A DNA stretch of 64,000 nt, taken from contig JAIEUA010000010.1 of the NCBI GenBank assembly GCA_019744815.1, positions 248,001 through 312,000 on the forward strand. Direction: 5' to 3'. The notes under the pieces were generated by a model. That model was not told where the DNA came from. It saw nothing but the letters and a program-made list of their open reading frames with translations, and searched no databases. Position numbers and translations under genes: made by a program. This document shows, in pieces, positions 35,170-43,912 of this stretch (its first letter is position 1; each line of letters begins with the position of its first letter). Source of the stretch: Phycisphaerales bacterium (GTDB lineage: Bacteria; Planctomycetota; Phycisphaerae; Phycisphaerales; UBA1924).

Positions 35170-35937
35170 CTAGGTCCACTGCAACATGTCGCTACCAAGC
35201 GATCGGAGCTTCGCGTTGGTCGTCTCGCTGTACGCCAAGCTCGGCCCAAGGAGGTGCTGGCTCGCAAGCGATTTCCAAAGCGGGTGATACTGATTGAACA
35301 TCGTGCCCCCCAGAATACCCGGGCCGGTTTCGCGCCAAAGACCTTCCAGCTTCATGCGATCTCGTTCGGCGAAAACCCAGTCCACAAGTTCGGCGACGAC
35401 ATGATCTTCTTCGCTGCGAGGCACCGCTGTAGAAAGCAGCACCGCCGACATGCCCGCAAACAAGAGATCCTCTTCCCAATACGGAAAGTTCATCGCGAGC
35501 ATGGCCGTCACCGACCGCCTCGCTTCTCGCGCGACATCTGGACCGACGCAGATAGCACTGGCAACCAACGGTGCGAGCAGGTCGGACAATGAGTTTTGGT
35601 ACGCTCGCTCTGCAGGGATGAAGTACGCGTCAAAAAGAACCGCGCACGCGAACAACCGCTGGCGGTGTCCATCCGTTGAATCTGGATCGCTCCATCGCTG
35701 AAGGCTGACTGCTTCATGCGGAGCCCAGTCAAGGCGGACGACTCGCATCGACCGTTGCAACTCCCGAAGTGCCCGGAGATGCTGATCAAACTCGAAATGA
35801 TCTGCGGCCGCAATCTCTGCGAGATCGATCTCGGTCATTCGGGGAGCGAGATACTCAAGCAACGCTCCACGCGACGGGGCAGGGCTGATCGCGACCGCGA
35901 TTGCCTCGGGTGCACGGTGCTTTGGTGCATTTCCCAC
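35170..35937 (-). CDS. Protein of unknown function (255 residues)
   Basis: Starts at GTG with GGGGAG seven bases upstream. The protein is soluble and mainly helical. It has a Glu/Asp-rich middle (Tyr-Trp-Glu-Glu-Asp-Leu-Leu-Phe-Ala-Gly, then Arg-Ser-Glu-Glu-Asp-His-Val-Val-Ala-Glu) and no signal peptide, Cys pairs or nucleotide-binding loop. I do not recognise it. It sits between the chimeric repeat and sucD, 21 bases before the sucD stop on the same strand. Codon usage looks less GC-biased than sucD. The gene between the repeat and dinB on the other side is unrelated by eye. Confidence 0.6.
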   Translation of the reverse strand: MGNAPKHRAPEAIAVAISPAPSRGALLEYLAPRMTEIDLAEIAAADHFEFDQHLRALRELQRSMRVVRLDWAPHEAVSLQRWSDPDSTDGHRQRLFACAVLFDAYFIPAERAYQNSLSDLLAPLVASAICVGPDVAREARRSVTAMLAMNFPYWEEDLLFAGMSAVLLSTAVPRSEEDHVVAELVDWVFAERDRMKLEGLWRETGPGILGGTMFNQYHPLWKSLASQHLLGPSLAYSETTNAKLRSLGSDMLQWT

Positions 35938-35958
35938 GCCGAACTCCCCAACACAATC

Positions 35959-36960
35959 TCACCCCCCCATCGCCTCCAGCATCGCCTTCCCCATATCCGC
36001 CGGGCTCATCGCCACGCTCACGCCCGCGGCTTTCAGGGCCGTGATCTTCGCGTCCGCCGTGTCGTCGGCGCCGCCGATGATCGCGCCCGCGTGGCCCATC
36101 CGCCGGCCCGGGGGCGCGGTGCGCCCCGCGATGAACGCGGCCACCGGCTTCTTCAGGCGGCCGCTCTTGCGGTTCGCCGCGATCCAGTTGGCGGCTTCGA
36201 TCTCGTCGGTGCCGCCGATCTCGCCGATCATCAGGATGCCGTGGGTGTCCGGGTCATCCGCGAACAGCTCGAGGCAGTCGATGTGGTTGAGCCCGCGGAC
36301 CGGGTCGCCGCCGATGCCGACGCAGGTGCTCTGAGCGAAGCCGAGGTTGCTGGTCTGCCACACCGCCTCGTACGTGAGCGTGCCGCTGCGGCTGACGATG
36401 CCGATCGACTTGCCGCGCTTGCTCTGGCTGATGTGGGTGTTGATGTAGCCGGGCATGATGCCGATCTTGCAGCCGTTGTTGGTGAACGGAGCGCCGGGCT
36501 CGCCGGTCATGCTGTTGGCGTTGGTGCGCGGGCCGGGCGTGATGACGCCGGGGCAGTTGGGGCCGACGAGGACGATGCGGCGTTTGGCGGGCGGCGTGCT
36601 CGCCCCGCCGTTCAGCTCGTCAATCACTGAGCGGACGCGGATCATGTCCTGCACCGGCACGCCCTCGGTGATGGCACAGATGACGCGGATGCCGGCGTCG
36701 GCGGCCTCAAGGATCGCGTCGGCGGTGAACGCGGGCGGGACGAAGATCATGGTCGCGGTCGCACCCGTCGCGTCGACGGCCTGCTGCACGGTGTCGAAGA
36801 TGGGCAGGCCGTTGGCGTCCTTGGTGCCGCCCTTGCCGGGGGTCACGCCGCCGGCCATCTTGGTGCCGTAGAGGAAGCAGCCCTTGGTGTGGACGGCTCC
36901 GAAGGAGCCGGTGATGCCTTGACAGAGGACCTTGGTGTTCGCGTCAATCAGGATGGCCAT
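35959..36960 (-). CDS. sucD: Succinate-CoA ligase (ADP/GDP-forming), alpha subunit
   Basis: A 333-residue alpha subunit of the TCA-cycle enzyme that interconverts succinyl-CoA and succinate with substrate-level phosphorylation. It has the CoA-binding Rossmann start ([11 protein letters not shown]), the [12 protein letters not shown] segment (about residues 151-162) and the phosphohistidine loop [12 protein letters not shown] near residue 290. It is about 40 residues longer than the usual 290, with extra sequence near residues 36-50 and 165-180. The partner beta gene (sucC) is not in the flanking DNA, which is unusual because the two are normally adjacent. The leader is pyrimidine-rich without a clear ribosome site. 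The 3' end is duplicated at 34945. Confidence 0.94.
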   Translation of the reverse strand: MAILIDANTKVLCQGITGSFGAVHTKGCFLYGTKMAGGVTPGKGGTKDANGLPIFDTVQQAVDATGATATMIFVPPAFTADAILEAADAGIRVICAITEGVPVQDMIRVRSVIDELNGGASTPPAKRRIVLVGPNCPGVITPGPRTNANSMTGEPGAPFTNNGCKIGIMPGYINTHISQSKRGKSIGIVSRSGTLTYEAVWQTSNLGFAQSTCVGIGGDPVRGLNHIDCLELFADDPDTHGILMIGEIGGTDEIEAANWIAANRKSGRLKKPVAAFIAGRTAPPGRRMGHAGAIIGGADDTADAKITALKAAGVSVAMSPADMGKAMLEAMGG

Positions 36961-37012
36961 AGGGAGGGGAGTGTAGAGCGAAGAGGGTGCGAACGGGCAG
37001 AAGCCGGGAACG

Positions 37013-37039
37013 AAAAAGGCCCGCCGAGGGGCGGGCCTT
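37013..37039 (-). terminator. Rho-independent terminator of the PEP-CTERM gene
   Basis: AAGGCCCGCC and GGCGGGCCTT pair around a four-base loop; on the minus strand a run of U follows. Confidence 0.85.
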
Positions 37040-37062
37040 GCGGGGTCATAGAGGCGCCGGGA

Positions 37063-38049
37063 TCAGCGGCGGCGACGGGCGGCGAGCAGGCCGCCGAGGC
37101 CGAGCAGGGCGATCGAGCCGGGGGCGGGGATGAAGGCGATCTCGGAGATGTACTTGGCGTTGAAGCCCGGGCCGGCGGCGGCGGTGGCGGCGAGGGTGTT
37201 GTTGGAGGGGTCGAGGATCCAGACGCCGTCGCCCTTGGTGACCATGAACTTGCCGTTGTCGAGGCGGAAGACGCTGCGGAAGCCGAAGCCAAGGCCCCAG
37301 CTGTTGAGAACCGAACCGGAGGCGTTGAGCTGGTACGCGCCGGCGCTCACGGTGCCGCTGAACCCGCCGACGAGGAGGTTGGATCCGTCGGCGTTGATCT
37401 GCTGCGGGCCGATGAGGCTGGTGCCGGTGTTGTTGTTATTGAAGTAGACGTTGCCGAGGAAGGAGCCCGAGGCGTCGTAGCGATCGATGCGGGAGACGCC
37501 GGTGGTGTTGGAAGCGGAGTAGTTGCTGATGAGCAGCTCGCCGTTGGCGGCGACGTGGATGTCCCAGGGCTGCGTGGTGGTCGCGGAGCTGAACTGCTGG
37601 ATGGCGAAGGCGCCGAGGTAGGCGCCGGTGTTGGCGTCGAACTTGACGATCGAGTTGCCGAAGCCGGTGCCGGCGTTGGCGACAAAGACCGTGTTGCCCT
37701 GACGGGCCATGCCGCGGATGTTGTTGAGGTTGGTGGTGCCGTCGCCGGTGAGGGCGGTCTTGTAGGTGCCGGTGGCGAGGTTGTAGCGGAAGACCTTGTT
37801 CTGGACCTGATCGCTGATCCAGACGTCGGAGCCGATGGAGAGAGCCTCGGTCTGGCTGTTGAAGACGTTGGCGCCGCCGTCGCCGACGATCCAGTTTTGG
37901 CTGACGAGCGAGCCGTTGCTCTTGTTGAAGAGCATGACGCTGCGGCCGCTGCTGCTGAAGTTGGTGACCATCAGGTACTGAGCCGACGCGGACGACGCGA
38001 TGCCGCCGGCCACGGACGCCACAGCGAGCGCAAGCAAAGCCTTCTTCAT
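37063..38049 (-). CDS. Secreted beta-propeller-like protein with PEP-CTERM-like tail
   Basis: A 328-residue protein from the ATG after TAGGAGAGAG. Signal peptide residues 1-23 end Ala-Ser-Ala-Gln. The body has repeated strand units of about 45 residues containing patterns such as Val-Phe-Arg-Tyr-Asn-Leu-Ala-Thr-Gly-Thr-Tyr and Ile-Val-Lys-Phe-Asp-Ala-Asn-Thr-Gly-Ala-Tyr. This suggests an NHL/SMP-30-like six-bladed propeller. The tail Pro-Ala-Pro-Gly-Ser-Ile-Ala-Leu-Leu-Gly-Leu-Gly ... Arg-Arg-Arg-Arg is an exosortase sorting signal. It is probably attached or released at the cell surface. It has its own promoter and terminator. Confidence 0.85.
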   Translation of the reverse strand: MKKALLALAVASVAGGIASSASAQYLMVTNFSSSGRSVMLFNKSNGSLVSQNWIVGDGGANVFNSQTEALSIGSDVWISDQVQNKVFRYNLATGTYKTALTGDGTTNLNNIRGMARQGNTVFVANAGTGFGNSIVKFDANTGAYLGAFAIQQFSSATTTQPWDIHVAANGELLISNYSASNTTGVSRIDRYDASGSFLGNVYFNNNNTGTSLIGPQQINADGSNLLVGGFSGTVSAGAYQLNASGSVLNSWGLGFGFRSVFRLDNGKFMVTKGDGVWILDPSNNTLAATAAAGPGFNAKYISEIAFIPAPGSIALLGLGGLLAARRRR

Positions 38050-38219
38050 CTCTCTCCTACCTCTCCGGCGGCGATGCCGCCAAACGCACGTCACGACCGG
38101 CGCGCGGAAACACGCCGAGCGATCGACTCGAGTTGTCGCGGGATGCCTCTCTCCTCGTGAGAGCCCTGAACCCGATGCACGCATCGGGGCGGAAAACAGG
38201 GTGACGTCTCGCGATCGGT

Positions 38220-38248
38220 AAAGTACCCGATGGGCCGGAATTGGTCAA
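38220..38248 (-). promoter_or_regulatory. Sigma-70 promoter of the PEP-CTERM gene
   Basis: On the minus strand TTGACC (38243-38248), a 17-base spacer, TACTTT (38220-38225). The predicted leader is about 160 bases. Confidence 0.6.
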
Positions 38249-38344
38249 GAAGAATTGTGCGGGAAAGCACTTACACGTCGGCGACTCAAGGAGAATGTCC
38301 TACCAAATTACGAACTCGCCGCGAGGCTGAGCACTACCTCCCGA

Positions 38345-38356
38345 TATACTCAAACC
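38345..38356 (+). promoter_or_regulatory. -10 box TATACT, leaderless start of the antitoxin gene
   Basis: TATACT (38345-38350) is six bases before the ATG at 38357. No ribosome site. Confidence 0.5.
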
Positions 38357-38599
38357 ATGCTCGATTGGCGGGACTGCAAGGCAGTAGAGCGCGACCCCGC
38401 TCGGGTGAGTGGGGCATGGGTTTTTCGTGGAACTCGGGTTCCGGTGCAGGCTCTGTTTGAGAATCTGGAGGACGGGGCCACGGTCCTGCAATTTGTCGAG
38501 TGGTTTCCGGGGGTGCCGCGTGATCTGGTCGAAGCAGTCCTGGAACATGCACGGCAGAGTCTGGCGGTCGACGGCCGCAACGGAACAGCCGCCGCATGA
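38357..38599 (+). CDS. DUF433 (VapB45-like) antitoxin
   Basis: An 80-residue protein with the DUF433 pattern: Asp-Pro-x-x-x-x-Gly-x-x-x-Phe-x-Gly-Thr-Arg-Val-Pro-Val near residues 13-30, then Leu-x-x-Gly-x-x-x-x-x-Phe-x-x-x-Phe-Pro. This is the small winged or ribbon-helix antitoxin fold found upstream of PIN-like toxins. It overlaps the next gene by four bases (ATGA), typical of co-translated antitoxin-toxin pairs. It should bind and neutralise the product of 38596-38925 and may repress its own promoter. A longer reading from 38255 is rejected in favour of the start with a -10 box. Confidence 0.85.
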   Translation: MLDWRDCKAVERDPARVSGAWVFRGTRVPVQALFENLEDGATVLQFVEWFPGVPRDLVEAVLEHARQSLAVDGRNGTAAA

Positions 38600-38925
38600 G
38601 GATCCTCTTCGATCAGGGAACACCGGCCCCGCTCCGTCGATATCTCCGACGTCACGCGGTTCAAACAGCGTCCGAGATGGGCTGGTCGACCCTTTCGAAC
38701 GGCGACCTGCTTGCGGCGGCTCAGGAACAGTTTGACGCTCTCATCACGACGGATCAGAATTTGTCGTATCAGCAAGACCTGTCGACTCGCACGATTGCGA
38801 TCATCGTGCTCACCACCACGCGTTGGAAGCTCATTGAACGAGCCGCTGTGGAGATCGAGGCCAAGGTCGACGCCGTACGACCGGGAGACTTCTTGGTGAT
38901 TGAGGTCCCCAAGGATGAATCGTGA
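38596..38925 (+). CDS. DUF5615 PIN-like toxin
   Basis: A 109-residue protein. Near the N-terminus Arg-Ile-Leu-Phe-Asp-Gln-Gly-Thr-Pro gives the first acidic residue. Ser-Asn-Gly-Asp-Leu-Leu-Ala-Ala-Ala and Asp-Ala-Leu-Ile-Thr-Thr-Asp-Gln-Asn-Leu (about 39-60) supply the further acidic residues of a PIN-like nuclease pocket. Members of this group pair with DUF433 antitoxins and are predicted ribonucleases. Its stop TGA shares a base with the psd start, so the toxin gene is coupled to a lipid synthesis gene downstream. Confidence 0.82.
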   Translation: MRILFDQGTPAPLRRYLRRHAVQTASEMGWSTLSNGDLLAAAQEQFDALITTDQNLSYQQDLSTRTIAIIVLTTTRWKLIERAAVEIEAKVDAVRPGDFLVIEVPKDES

Positions 38926-39698
38926 TGCCCGCCACGACTGCCGCCAACCTTCGGATCGCACCTCGATCATTTTTCGGCACCCCCCACACGGGCTCGGCCC
39001 CGATCATCGCCCGCGAGGGCTGGACGATCATCGCCCTCTTCGCGGCCCCCACGATCGCGGCGGGCGTCGGCGCGGCTCTGACCAGCGGGCCGATCGCGGC
39101 GGCGTTGTGGGTGCTGACCGGCGTCCTGTCGCTCTTGTCGCTGTGGGCGATCTGGTTCTTCCGCGATCCGCAGCGCGCTCCCGCGGCGGGCGAGGATCTG
39201 TCGCTGTGCGCGATCTGCCCGGCCGACGGCGTCGTTGTGAAGATCGATCAGGCCGTGCCGCCGCCGGATGCGGTGGCGGCGGTGGGCGACTCGGGGGCGA
39301 CCCGCACGCGGATGTGCGTGTTCATGAACGTGTTCAATGTGCACGTGAACCGCACGCCTTTCGAGGGGACGGTCGAGAAGCTCGCGTACCACCACGGCGC
39401 GTTCTTCAACGCGAGCTTCGACAAGGCCAGCGACCTCAACGAGCGGGCGAGCATGGTGCTCCGCCTGGCCGACGGCTCGCGGGCGTTTGTCGTGCAGATC
39501 GCCGGACTGGTCGCCCGCCGTATCGTGTGCAAGGTGCGTGAGGGCCAGACTCTCCGCCCCGGCGAGCGCTACGGCCTGATCAAGTTCGGATCCCGCGTCG
39601 ACCTGTATCTACCCGAGGGCTACGAGCCCGCCGTCGCCAAAGGCCAGCACGTCTTCGCCGGTGAAACCGTCCTGGCCCGAAAGACCAAGAATCACTAG
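38925..39698 (+). CDS. psd: Phosphatidylserine decarboxylase, short type
   Basis: A 257-residue protein that makes phosphatidylethanolamine from phosphatidylserine. Two membrane segments lie at about residues 33-70. The core includes CPADGVVVKI, the MNVFNVHVNRTPFEGTV stretch (about 131-147) with its catalytic His, and Phe-Gly-Ser-Arg-Val-Asp near 222. The Gly-Ser bond in that last motif is where the protein cleaves itself to create the pyruvoyl group. The start ATG overlaps the toxin stop (TGATG); a GTG lies three bases earlier. pssA follows after 59 bases. It is odd for this housekeeping gene to be coupled to a toxin-antitoxin pair. Confidence 0.92.
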   Translation: MPATTAANLRIAPRSFFGTPHTGSAPIIAREGWTIIALFAAPTIAAGVGAALTSGPIAAALWVLTGVLSLLSLWAIWFFRDPQRAPAAGEDLSLCAICPADGVVVKIDQAVPPPDAVAAVGDSGATRTRMCVFMNVFNVHVNRTPFEGTVEKLAYHHGAFFNASFDKASDLNERASMVLRLADGSRAFVVQIAGLVARRIVCKVREGQTLRPGERYGLIKFGSRVDLYLPEGYEPAVAKGQHVFAGETVLARKTKNH

Positions 39699-39757
39699 TC
39701 CCTTGCCCTTCTTTCCCCTGCTCTCCTCCTCCCCTGCCCCCTGCTCCCCTTCCCACC

Positions 39758-40678
39758 GTGTTCCTCAAATTCCCATCCCGCCGCAACGTCGTGCCGTTCC
39801 GGGCCTTGTTCCCGAACATGATCACGTCGGCCGCGCTGGCGTGCGGGTTGGCGAGTCTGCACTTTTCGATCCAGGGCAAGTTTGAGAGCGGGCTGATCGC
39901 GATCGCGCTCTCGGCGATCTTCGACGCGCTCGACGGTCGTGCGGCACGCCTGCTCCGGGTGACCAGCCGCTTCGGCGCGGTGCTGGACTCGCTGTCGGAC
40001 TTTGTGTCCTTCGGCGTGGGACCGGCGGTGATGCTGTACGTGTGGATGCTGCGGCCGGAGATCGGGCCGGCGGCGATCAAGCCCTTGCCGCACAACCTTG
40101 AGCCTTTGTTCATGGTCTGCGTGCTGACGTATTCGATGTGCGCCGCGATGCGTCTGGCCCGCTTCACCAGCGCCAAGCCCGCGAAGAAGAACAACCCGAT
40201 CGCGTCGCGGTTCTTCACCGGCATGCCCACGCCGGCGGCGGCGGGCGTGGTGCTGATCCCGATCCTGATCGATGTGTCGACCACCATCAAGTGGCAAGTG
40301 CCGCCGGTCGCGGTGGCGGTCTACACGGTGCTGGTGGGCGCGCTGATGGTGAGCCGGCGTCCGATGTTCAGCTTCAAGAAACTCGCGGTGCACCCGCGGA
40401 TGGTGCTGCCGCTGTTCATCTCGATCGGCGTGCTGGTCTTCATCGCGGCCAAGGACCCGTGGCTGGCGGGTGCGATCCTGGCTGGCGCGTACGTGCTGAC
40501 ACTGCCGTTCTCGCACGTCTCGCACGCGCGGCTGCGGCAGAGCATGAACGATCACGTCAGCCGCGGAACGCCGGGAAACGACTCGCCCTCGGACGCCACG
40601 TCCCCCACTTCTCCCTCGGCCGAGACTCCGACGACCGGCACCGACGATCCGCGGCCGCTGCGGATCGGGAACTCCTGA
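39758..40678 (+). CDS. pssA: CDP-diacylglycerol-serine O-phosphatidyltransferase
   Basis: A 306-residue membrane enzyme starting at GTG. The CDP-alcohol phosphatidyltransferase signature is complete: Asp-Gly-Arg-Ala-Ala-Arg, eight residues, Gly, three residues, Asp, three residues, Asp (about residues 57-80). About seven further hydrophobic spans follow, and the C-terminal 45 residues are Ser/Thr/Pro-rich. It forms phosphatidylserine, which psd just upstream then decarboxylates. The pair therefore supplies phosphatidylethanolamine. No clear ribosome site precedes the GTG; the leader is C/T-rich. Confidence 0.92.
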   Translation: MFLKFPSRRNVVPFRALFPNMITSAALACGLASLHFSIQGKFESGLIAIALSAIFDALDGRAARLLRVTSRFGAVLDSLSDFVSFGVGPAVMLYVWMLRPEIGPAAIKPLPHNLEPLFMVCVLTYSMCAAMRLARFTSAKPAKKNNPIASRFFTGMPTPAAAGVVLIPILIDVSTTIKWQVPPVAVAVYTVLVGALMVSRRPMFSFKKLAVHPRMVLPLFISIGVLVFIAAKDPWLAGAILAGAYVLTLPFSHVSHARLRQSMNDHVSRGTPGNDSPSDATSPTSPSAETPTTGTDDPRPLRIGNS

Positions 40679-40861
40679 TTCCGCACAATCGGCGCGGCAA
40701 CGAGCACTCGCAGCCACCAACAACAAGATCGCGTCAAGACCTTGTGAAGGTGGTGTCACGAACGCGGCCCTCTTCATCTTCTTCACAGAACCTTGTTGCA
40801 ATACAAGTCGGTCCTTCATGCGCCCTTGACTAAAACCTTCCCTCACACGCGAGGGTTGCGC

Positions 40862-41965
40862 ATGAGGCAGAAGTGTCGAAGCCGTGAACGATCGGTCGGG
40901 ATGTCGGTGCCGTCGCACCACCATCGCGGCTTCACGCTCATCGAGTTGCTGGTCGTCATCGCGATCATCGCGATCCTGATCGGCATCCTGCTCCCCAGCC
41001 TCGCGTCGGCCCGCGACCTCGCCCGCAAGACGCGGTGCATGAGCAACTTGCGGCAGATGGGCATCGGCGTGCTGTCGTACGCCAACAGCAACAAGGGCGT
41101 GTACGTCAGCGGGCCGCAGGACGGACGCGTCAACAACAACTGGGGCTCGGCGGCCGACATCCAGGCCGGCAAGGTCGGCTGGATGTCCGACGCAGTCTTC
41201 GGGCAGTACTACAACCCCGGCGGGCTGCTCTGCCCGACCAACCCGGCCAAGTCCACGCAGTCGCTGCAGAACGACAAGCTCCCGCTCAGCTTCGACGGCA
41301 TCAAGACCACCAAGGACAAACGCCAGCGGATGTTCGACCGCGGACTCAACACCAACTACACGATGACGTGGTACACCGCGTTCACCGAGCTGGTGAGCAT
41401 GAAGGACGATGGCGATGTCGATGTGAAGCGCCCCTACAAGGACTCGAAGCGCACTCAGCAGGCCTCCCGCGGGCCGCTGAGCGATCGCTACCTCGGTCTC
41501 GTCCCCAACAACATGGTCCCGCTCTTCGCCGATGGCCGCGTCAACGACGCGGGCGACGGCGAGACCACCGTGCTTGTCGGCGATCAGACTCTGCGGGTCG
41601 TCAAGCACCTCACCGACGGCTACGCCGGCGCTCCCGTCGATGGCCTCTTCGGTAAGCAGTCCTGGAGCGATCTCGGCCCCGCCCACGGCCGCGCCCCGGG
41701 CGGCAAACTCCGAAACTCCGCGAGCGGGATCAATCAGAAGGACCTCGACAAGTACTACGGAAACTGGCTCTTCGCCGACGGTCACGTGGACTCGCTCCGC
41801 GACTCCACCCAGGACGGCGAGTTCGGCTGGCTCGACGGCAGCTCGTTCAACGCCGACGACCCCTACGACGACGAAGACGTCGAGCGCAAGGTCTTCGGCG
41901 GACACCTGACGTCGGGCCGCTTCTCCCCCGATCCGGGCAAGAAGCGCAGCGCGTCGGCTCGGTGA
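40862..41965 (+). CDS. Type II secretion-like pseudopilin (prepilin N-terminal motif)
   Basis: A 367-residue protein. After a basic, His-rich leader comes [15 protein letters not shown], the prepilin cleavage site (between Gly and Phe, Glu at +5) and hydrophobic stalk. A globular domain with conserved 'FADGHV' near residue 315 follows, characteristic of the very large planctomycete family of prepilin-like proteins. Both 40862 (GAGGG upstream) and 40901 could be starts. The leader would be 26 or 13 residues longer than the mature end. It probably joins a pseudopilus on the cell surface. The last four bases overlap only a longer, rejected reading of the next gene. Confidence 0.85.
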   Translation: MRQKCRSRERSVGMSVPSHHHRGFTLIELLVVIAIIAILIGILLPSLASARDLARKTRCMSNLRQMGIGVLSYANSNKGVYVSGPQDGRVNNNWGSAADIQAGKVGWMSDAVFGQYYNPGGLLCPTNPAKSTQSLQNDKLPLSFDGIKTTKDKRQRMFDRGLNTNYTMTWYTAFTELVSMKDDGDVDVKRPYKDSKRTQQASRGPLSDRYLGLVPNNMVPLFADGRVNDAGDGETTVLVGDQTLRVVKHLTDGYAGAPVDGLFGKQSWSDLGPAHGRAPGGKLRNSASGINQKDLDKYYGNWLFADGHVDSLRDSTQDGEFGWLDGSSFNADDPYDDEDVERKVFGGHLTSGRFSPDPGKKRSASAR

Positions 41966-42078
41966 TCAACAACCAACTCGGCCGCCCGAAAGGGCCGCCA
42001 CCACCGCGGCTCGTGTGTGCGAGTCGCGGCAGCAGGTTCGGAGAGATTGCACCGCTGGAGAAGCAGAGGGAGATCGCG

Positions 42079-43713
42079 ATGAAGAAGAACGTGCTCGTGT
42101 GTTCGATGGCCCTGAGTCTGTTCGCGGCCGCTGGCAGCGCCCAAGTCGTCCTCAACGAGATCTGGGCCAACCCCGCCGGCGGCGGGTCGTCCGGTGACGA
42201 TCGCTGGGAGTTCATCGAGCTCTACGGCACGCCGGGCATGAAGCTCGACGGCTTCATGATCGCCACCGTCTTCGGCGGCGCCGACGACGGCAACGACATC
42301 CCCGGCCCGCTCCCCGCTGGCTGGGACCAGGGCGACGAGCTGCCCGAGATCGACGAGGCCTGGACGCTCGACGGCCTGACCATCGGCAGCAACGGCTTCC
42401 TCGTTCTTTACAACAACAACGGCAACAACTCGCTGCTCGCGCCGCTGCTTCCCGCCGCTACTAACCGCGCGACCTTCGCCAGCAAGCACATCCCGACCAG
42501 CGATGTCGCCGGCCGCATCAAGAACGACGGCAGCGCCACCTTCGTGCTCCTCCGCAAGCGTCCCTTCCACACGCTCGTCTCCAACGGCAGCGGCGGGTTC
42601 GTCAGCCAGTACGACGGCAACGCCGGCTACGTCGCCGGCACCCGCTACGGCTGGCGCAAGGACGTGAACCCCGACGTGAACTACGACGGGAAGATCGACC
42701 TCAACGGCGTCGGCACGACCGGCGGCAACCCGAACGTTCCTGAGATTCCGGTCAACAGCGAGGACAACTCGTACGCCGTCATCCCCACCCCGCCCGCGAT
42801 GACCCTCGAGCCCTACCAGATGATCGACGACGTCGCCTGGTCCAACGGCGGCGGCAAGGAGTACGTCCGCTCGCAGGATCAGGAGATCAGCGGCACCAGC
42901 GGCTTCAATCCCGACGCCGTCAGCCGCGTCGCGTACTACGGCACGAACCCCAACCTGGGCGATCGCCTCAACAGCTCGAACGTCGTCGTCGCCACCAACA
43001 GCGCCGATGAAGAGTTCATCTACGGCGACATCCTCGTCAACAGCGCCCGCGCGTACGACACCCTCAATTCCGCCGGCCCGACCATCCCCGGTCAGGTCGC
43101 GGGCTCGCGCTTCAACCGCCGCAGCGGCGGCGGGTTCCTCGTCACCCCCGGCGCTTTCAACGACGGCACCACCACCGGCGCGGGCGCCGGGGCCATCAGC
43201 CAGTTCCGTTTCGTCAAGGGCGACTTCAACTTCGACGGCGTAGTGAACTGCGCCGACCGCGAGCTGCTGGTTGCTCGTCAGGGCGCGACCCTCGACGACA
43301 CCATCGTCTTCGTCAACGACCGCGGCACGCCGCAGATCATCGACGACATCGTGATCCCGGGCTGGTGGAAGTGGCAGGGCCGCGCGTTCAACGGCGTCGC
43401 CGCGATGCTGAACCTGAACACCACCGACGGCAGCGGCGGCACCAACAGCGCCAGCGTCACCGCGGCCGACCTCGCCGCGTTCGACGCCCTCTTCCCGAGC
43501 ATCTGCCCGGCCTCGTGCCCGGCCGATCTCACCGGCGACACGTTCGTCGATGACTCGGACTTCGTGCTCTTCGCCAGCGCGTACAACATCCTCGACTGCA
43601 CCGATCCGAGCATGCCCGCGGGCTGCCCGGCGGACCTCAACAACGATCAGTTCGTTGATGACGCGGACTTCGTGATCTTCGCCGCGGCGTACAACGAGCT
43701 GCTCTGCCCGTAA
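42079..43713 (+). CDS. Secreted lamin-tail-like protein with GC-type dockerin
   Basis: A 544-residue protein with GAGGGAG eight bases before the ATG. Signal peptide residues 1-21 are followed directly by Val-Val-Leu-Asn-Glu-Ile-Trp-Ala-Asn-Pro, the opening of a bacterial lamin-tail domain (about 22-150), an Ig-like fold common on planctomycete surface proteins. A short EF-like unit (FNFDGVVNCADRELL) sits near residue 385. The C-terminal 75 residues hold two GC-type dockerin repeats (LTGDTFVDDSDF and LNNDQFVDDADF, each ending in Cys). Substrate or partner is unknown. A terminator follows. Confidence 0.82.
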   Translation: MKKNVLVCSMALSLFAAAGSAQVVLNEIWANPAGGGSSGDDRWEFIELYGTPGMKLDGFMIATVFGGADDGNDIPGPLPAGWDQGDELPEIDEAWTLDGLTIGSNGFLVLYNNNGNNSLLAPLLPAATNRATFASKHIPTSDVAGRIKNDGSATFVLLRKRPFHTLVSNGSGGFVSQYDGNAGYVAGTRYGWRKDVNPDVNYDGKIDLNGVGTTGGNPNVPEIPVNSEDNSYAVIPTPPAMTLEPYQMIDDVAWSNGGGKEYVRSQDQEISGTSGFNPDAVSRVAYYGTNPNLGDRLNSSNVVVATNSADEEFIYGDILVNSARAYDTLNSAGPTIPGQVAGSRFNRRSGGGFLVTPGAFNDGTTTGAGAGAISQFRFVKGDFNFDGVVNCADRELLVARQGATLDDTIVFVNDRGTPQIIDDIVIPGWWKWQGRAFNGVAAMLNLNTTDGSGGTNSASVTAADLAAFDALFPSICPASCPADLTGDTFVDDSDFVLFASAYNILDCTDPSMPAGCPADLNNDQFVDDADFVIFAAAYNELLCP

Positions 43714-43752
43714 GAGCGGCGTCGCGAGGCGCTCGCACGAACACCCTGCCCC

Positions 43753-43787
43753 ACGGCCCGAGCTTTTGTTCGGGCCGTTTTCGTTTT
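43753..43787 (+). terminator. Rho-independent terminator
   Basis: ACGGCCCGA and TCGGGCCGT pair around an eight-base loop, followed by a T-rich tract. Confidence 0.85.
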
Positions 43788-43912
43788 GTTTGGGAGCGAA
43801 TCCACGCGTCGCTTCGATTCATCTTGAGCACAAATGCCTTTGGCAAAATCACCTGTTGTGGTATCGTGGCACAGCCCGGTGCCGTCTGGCGCACCACGGA
43901 GGAAAACACCCG

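Larger units (their letters stand above)
38050..38356. other. Divergent intergenic region
   Basis: A 307-base gap between the PEP-CTERM gene (leftward) and the toxin-antitoxin operon (rightward). Beyond the promoters annotated separately I see no gene here. Confidence 0.6.
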
